From the NCBI GenBank assembly GCA_021779635.1, contig JAJYAH010000321.1:1-7573 (forward strand): a stretch of DNA of 7,573 nucleotides, given 5' to 3'. A program made the position numbers and the translations under genes. Below, in pieces: positions 5,625 to 7,573 of the stretch (position 1 is its first letter; each line of letters opens with the position of its first letter). Below the pieces are notes generated by a model. It did not search any database. It was not told the origin of the DNA and worked only from the letters and a program-made list of their open reading frames with translations. The stretch comes from Pseudomonadota bacterium. Its GTDB lineage: Bacteria; Pseudomonadota; Alphaproteobacteria; Rhizobiales; Xanthobacteraceae.

Positions 5625-5738
5625 ATAAAATCCATCCGGGTTAGGAACACGCGGGGCAGGGTGCCATATGGGCGTGCAGCTTAAAGAACGGCCTGGGTCG
5701 TTTCTTGTGTGTGTAAACAGCGGGGGTTCCTTAATAGG

Positions 5739-7025
5739 TTAGCCCTGACATTTAGGACAGCCTGAGATGATGCCCTCCTTGTCTGAGTAGTAATACGGCA
5801 CAAAAATGTTCATTCCAGCGGTCTCGATTGCATCGAAGGCTAGTGATTTTACAGGTTTGCCCTGGAACATCGTGTCGCGAACGAGTATCTCGCTCAAAGC
5901 AAGGTTTTCGGGATTATAGATGTATACCTTGCCCGGCTGGCGCCTGTAAGCTTCTTCGTTCTCAGGTCGGCCATACGCGATATCGATGGCTCTGATCCAG
6001 TTCATCGCTGGAGTCGCGCGACAACAAGTGATTAACTTCTCTAACTGCTCGGGCGTGATCTTCCGGGGAAAGTCGCCGTGACGTTCGCATGTACCAACCT
6101 CGGCGAACATGCCCCAAGTGAACGCGTATGAGTGGGTGTCGGCGATCAGCGGCAACCTAAAATAACGGTCGATTTCGGCCGGGTGTACCTCAGTATTTCG
6201 AAGTAAAGCCAAGAGAATGCTCTGAAATTCGAAGAGGCAAATATTCTGCCGGTCTGGTCGCCCGTGCATGCGTAGGGAGCCGATGGCCTCGATCTCGCTG
6301 TTGAAGACCCTCGCTCTCGAGTCTTCACCATGCAGAAACAGTCCTTTGCTCAAAACGAAAATCGCATTTGCCCAAAGCCGCTTTGGGTGTTCAGTCGCAA
6401 AAGCCTCGATCTCCGCGATGAGAGCCAGCCACTCTAGATCGGTGTCGTATGCGAAGAGCAATCCGAAGCCGCGGTCTGCCATAGAAGGGCCGTTTTGCAC
6501 GATGAACGATCTGGGCGGCACTGGTGGGCGGTCCAATTGTTTGAAAGACGCTATGTTAGCCAGCCCCTCTCGGATTTCTTTCTTGTTCAGGCGCGATTTA
6601 ACCTGAATCACGCCGTAAACGCTCTCAATTGGATAGACCTCATAAACGTCTTCTCGCTTCATTAGCGTCAGCGAGTTCAACGGATCGTAGAGTGCAATGT
6701 CGATCTCGTTGCTGATGTGACCGCTCGTCGAGACTACCCGAGCGCTCCGCTTTGACACAGCGTAGCGGTCAGGGAGGTATCCACCTGACCTCAGGAAGTC
6801 TCGAAGGATATGCTCGCGCGCGTCGCCGAGGTCGCGCGGGTGTTTGAGGTCTTTAGACCGCTCGTAATCTACAAGCATCTGTGCCTGATGGTATTGAAAT
6901 TCTCGTTCAAGGCCATGAAACTCGCGATCCTTGGAGCGGAGTTCAATTGCTCGCTTGGACTGAGAGAGCAGCAACTCGCGCATCTTCTTCATTTGCTTTT
7001 GCGCTTCATCTTCCTCGTTGTCCAT
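5739..7025 (-). CDS. DUF6602-like protein with coiled coil and nuclease-like core, 428 aa
   Basis: The ATG at 7025 (MDNEEDEAQKQ) follows GGGAGGAG on the minus strand; an upstream in-frame extension would run into the sigma-like fragment and is rejected. Residues about 5-60 are charged and helical, a likely coiled coil. Then comes GDAREHILRDFL (66-78), the G-rich segment STSGHISNEIDIALYDP (Asp109) and YPIESVYGVIQVKSRLNKK (Gln141-Val-Lys143). This arrangement matches my memory of DUF6602 proteins and looks like a PD-(D/E)XK fold in which Gln replaces the usual acidic residue. The C-terminal 280 residues are unassigned and end in GCPKCQG, a CxxC that could bind metal. The gene is convergent with the restriction operon. 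A defence or DNA-recognition role is inferred from its surroundings, and activity is uncertain because of the Gln. Confidence 0.82.
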   Translation of the reverse strand: MDNEEDEAQKQMKKMRELLLSQSKRAIELRSKDREFHGLEREFQYHQAQMLVDYERSKDLKHPRDLGDAREHILRDFLRSGGYLPDRYAVSKRSARVVSTSGHISNEIDIALYDPLNSLTLMKREDVYEVYPIESVYGVIQVKSRLNKKEIREGLANIASFKQLDRPPVPPRSFIVQNGPSMADRGFGLLFAYDTDLEWLALIAEIEAFATEHPKRLWANAIFVLSKGLFLHGEDSRARVFNSEIEAIGSLRMHGRPDRQNICLFEFQSILLALLRNTEVHPAEIDRYFRLPLIADTHSYAFTWGMFAEVGTCERHGDFPRKITPEQLEKLITCCRATPAMNWIRAIDIAYGRPENEEAYRRQPGKVYIYNPENLALSEILVRDTMFQGKPVKSLAFDAIETAGMNIFVPYYYSDKEGIISGCPKCQG

Positions 7026-7040
7026 TCCATTTCTCCTCCC

Positions 7041-7172
7041 AAAACATTGGCTATCGCGAAGCGACTTGGCGTAGCCGGCGAGCGAGTCCGGCAAATTGAA
7101 AGCGCGGTTGCGAACACGGGCTCGGCTCGGGCTGCCCTGCCAAGTGAAGTACGATTTTGCAAATCCTACTGA
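7041..7172 (+). pseudogene. Fragment of a sigma-70 region-4-like helix-turn-helix gene
   Basis: In the frame ending with TGA at 7170-7172 the sequence reads LAIAKRLGVAGERVRQIES from 7047, almost the same as AIAERLGVSRERVRQIEA of the intact small protein at 5282-5524. Most of the differences in this core are silent third-base changes, so both came from real coding sequence that diverged under protein-level selection. No ATG or ribosome site precedes it. Upstream, the frame runs antisense into the start of the DUF6602-like gene, so the 5' part appears to be lost. Its final bases overlap the stop of the 96-residue minus-strand gene. An insertion that removed the front of this gene is the likely explanation. 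Confidence 0.55.
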
Positions 7173-7456
7173 ATAATGCGCTCCGGGCTGACGTCTGCTT
7201 GGTCTACAACAGACTTTATCAGCCGCAGCACGTCTACGGCTTTGACCGCCGCGTCCGTCAAACCCGACACCTTCCGAAGCTGCTCGAAAGTTGAGATCTG
7301 CAAGGCCAGTTTTGCGGCAGGATCGCTGGTGTCTGCGACCCGACGCTGAGTCTCGGCAAGCTCGTTCAAGGCGTCAGCAAGCGCCCGAAGAGCTGCCCCA
7401 ACCTCTGTCGCATCAAAGCTTATGCCCGCCGGTACGTTAATGGTGATCTTCGACAT
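7166..7456 (-). CDS. Hypothetical protein, 96 aa
   Basis: The chosen start is ATG at 7456 (MSKITINVPAG), with GGAG 11 bases ahead. A start six codons earlier has no ribosome site. The stop is TAG at 7166. The protein begins with a short strand-like ITINVPAGISF. Ala/Leu-rich helices follow (EVGAALRALADALNELAETQ, then helices around LALQISTFEQLRKV and AAVKAVDVLRLIKSVVDQAD). There is no Cys, signal peptide or membrane segment. I recognise no family. It lies 33 bases after the end of the partial gene to its right and points the same way, so the two are probably co-transcribed. The downstream DUF6602-like gene starts 140 bases further on and may or may not belong to the same unit. Confidence 0.7.
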   Translation of the reverse strand: MSKITINVPAGISFDATEVGAALRALADALNELAETQRRVADTSDPAAKLALQISTFEQLRKVSGLTDAAVKAVDVLRLIKSVVDQADVSPERIIQ

Positions 7457-7489
7457 TGTCCGACATTTCTCCATCGAAGGAGTATGCAG

Positions 7490-7573
7490 TTACGCCGCAG
7501 CCTCATGCGGCTGGCGCAAGTCGATGGTCACGTGAATCTCGTCGTAAGGCACCGTCGTATTTTGTGGCCTTGC
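7490..7573 (-). CDS. C-terminal end of an unidentified protein (partial)
   Basis: The minus strand is open from the window edge to TAA at 7490, giving 27 residues: ARPQNTTVPYDEIHV followed by TIDLRQPHEAAA. The alternating polar and hydrophobic EIHVTIDL looks like a final beta strand. Short spacing to the 96-residue gene suggests an operon. The beginning is outside the window and the family cannot be told. Confidence 0.5.
   Translation of the reverse strand, partial: ARPQNTTVPYDEIHVTIDLRQPHEAAA

Noticed and set aside
5605..5655. A tRNA anticodon-arm-like segment (GGATTTTAAATCC) with a following GGGTTAGGAAC
   Set aside because: No D-arm, T-arm or acceptor stem can be paired around it. The palindrome explains the resemblance.
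6810..7040. The front part of a 120-residue plus-strand frame ending in the sigma-like fragment
   Set aside because: This part is simply the reverse strand of the DUF6602-like coding start. Only the portion after about 7041 resembles a helix-turn-helix.

Overview
The window looks like an accessory (defence or genomic-island) segment of a GC-rich proteobacterium, most likely an alphaproteobacterium of the Bradyrhizobium/Rhizobiales kind. That placement is inference, from the overall base composition, the style of the XRE-type tail and MazEF pair, and the secreted PLD nuclease with an Ada-like tail. There are no rRNA or tRNA genes, no CRISPR array and no intact transposase. By eye the restriction-modification genes (about 2500-4530) are more A+T-rich than the MazEF, PLD and sigma-like genes, which suggests genes assembled from several sources.

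Left part (1-2230). The window opens with the tail of an XRE-type antitoxin-like regulator (+). A minus-strand pair follows: a coiled-coil protein of 369 residues with a PD-(D/E)XK nuclease-like core, and downstream of it a 77-residue Cys-rich protein. Divergent from this pair is a complete mazE-mazF toxin-antitoxin operon (+). The two transcription units appear to start from back-to-back sigma70-type promoters whose -10 boxes overlap on the same TATA, so the antitoxin could control both.

Centre (2231-5524). A 272-base gene-free stretch holding four short hairpins leads to a compact plus-strand operon of four genes: a YhdJ-like adenine methyltransferase (predicted target ATGCAT), a probable restriction endonuclease overlapping it by 14 bases, a secreted single-HKD phospholipase-D-family nuclease 7 bases later, and an 80-residue sigma-70 region-4-like helix-turn-helix protein overlapping by 4 bases. 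The first two form a type II restriction-modification system. The last two are an unusual extension of it.

Right part (5525-7573). Convergent to that operon is a 428-residue protein resembling the DUF6602 family, with an N-terminal coiled coil, a nuclease-like core (EID...QVK) and a terminal CPKC. Upstream of it, on the opposite strand, lies a fragment of a second sigma region-4 helix-turn-helix sequence. This gene is therefore flanked by two related helix-turn-helix sequences, as if it had been inserted there. Two more minus-strand genes of unknown function (96 residues, and a partial one) complete the window.

Read together, three nuclease-like proteins (one each side of a restriction-modification unit, plus the restriction enzyme itself), a fourth exported nuclease and a toxin-antitoxin pair sit within 7 kb. 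The least explained candidates are the coiled-coil nuclease with its Cys-rich partner under a promoter shared with mazEF, and the PLD plus sigma-like pair attached to the restriction-modification operon.
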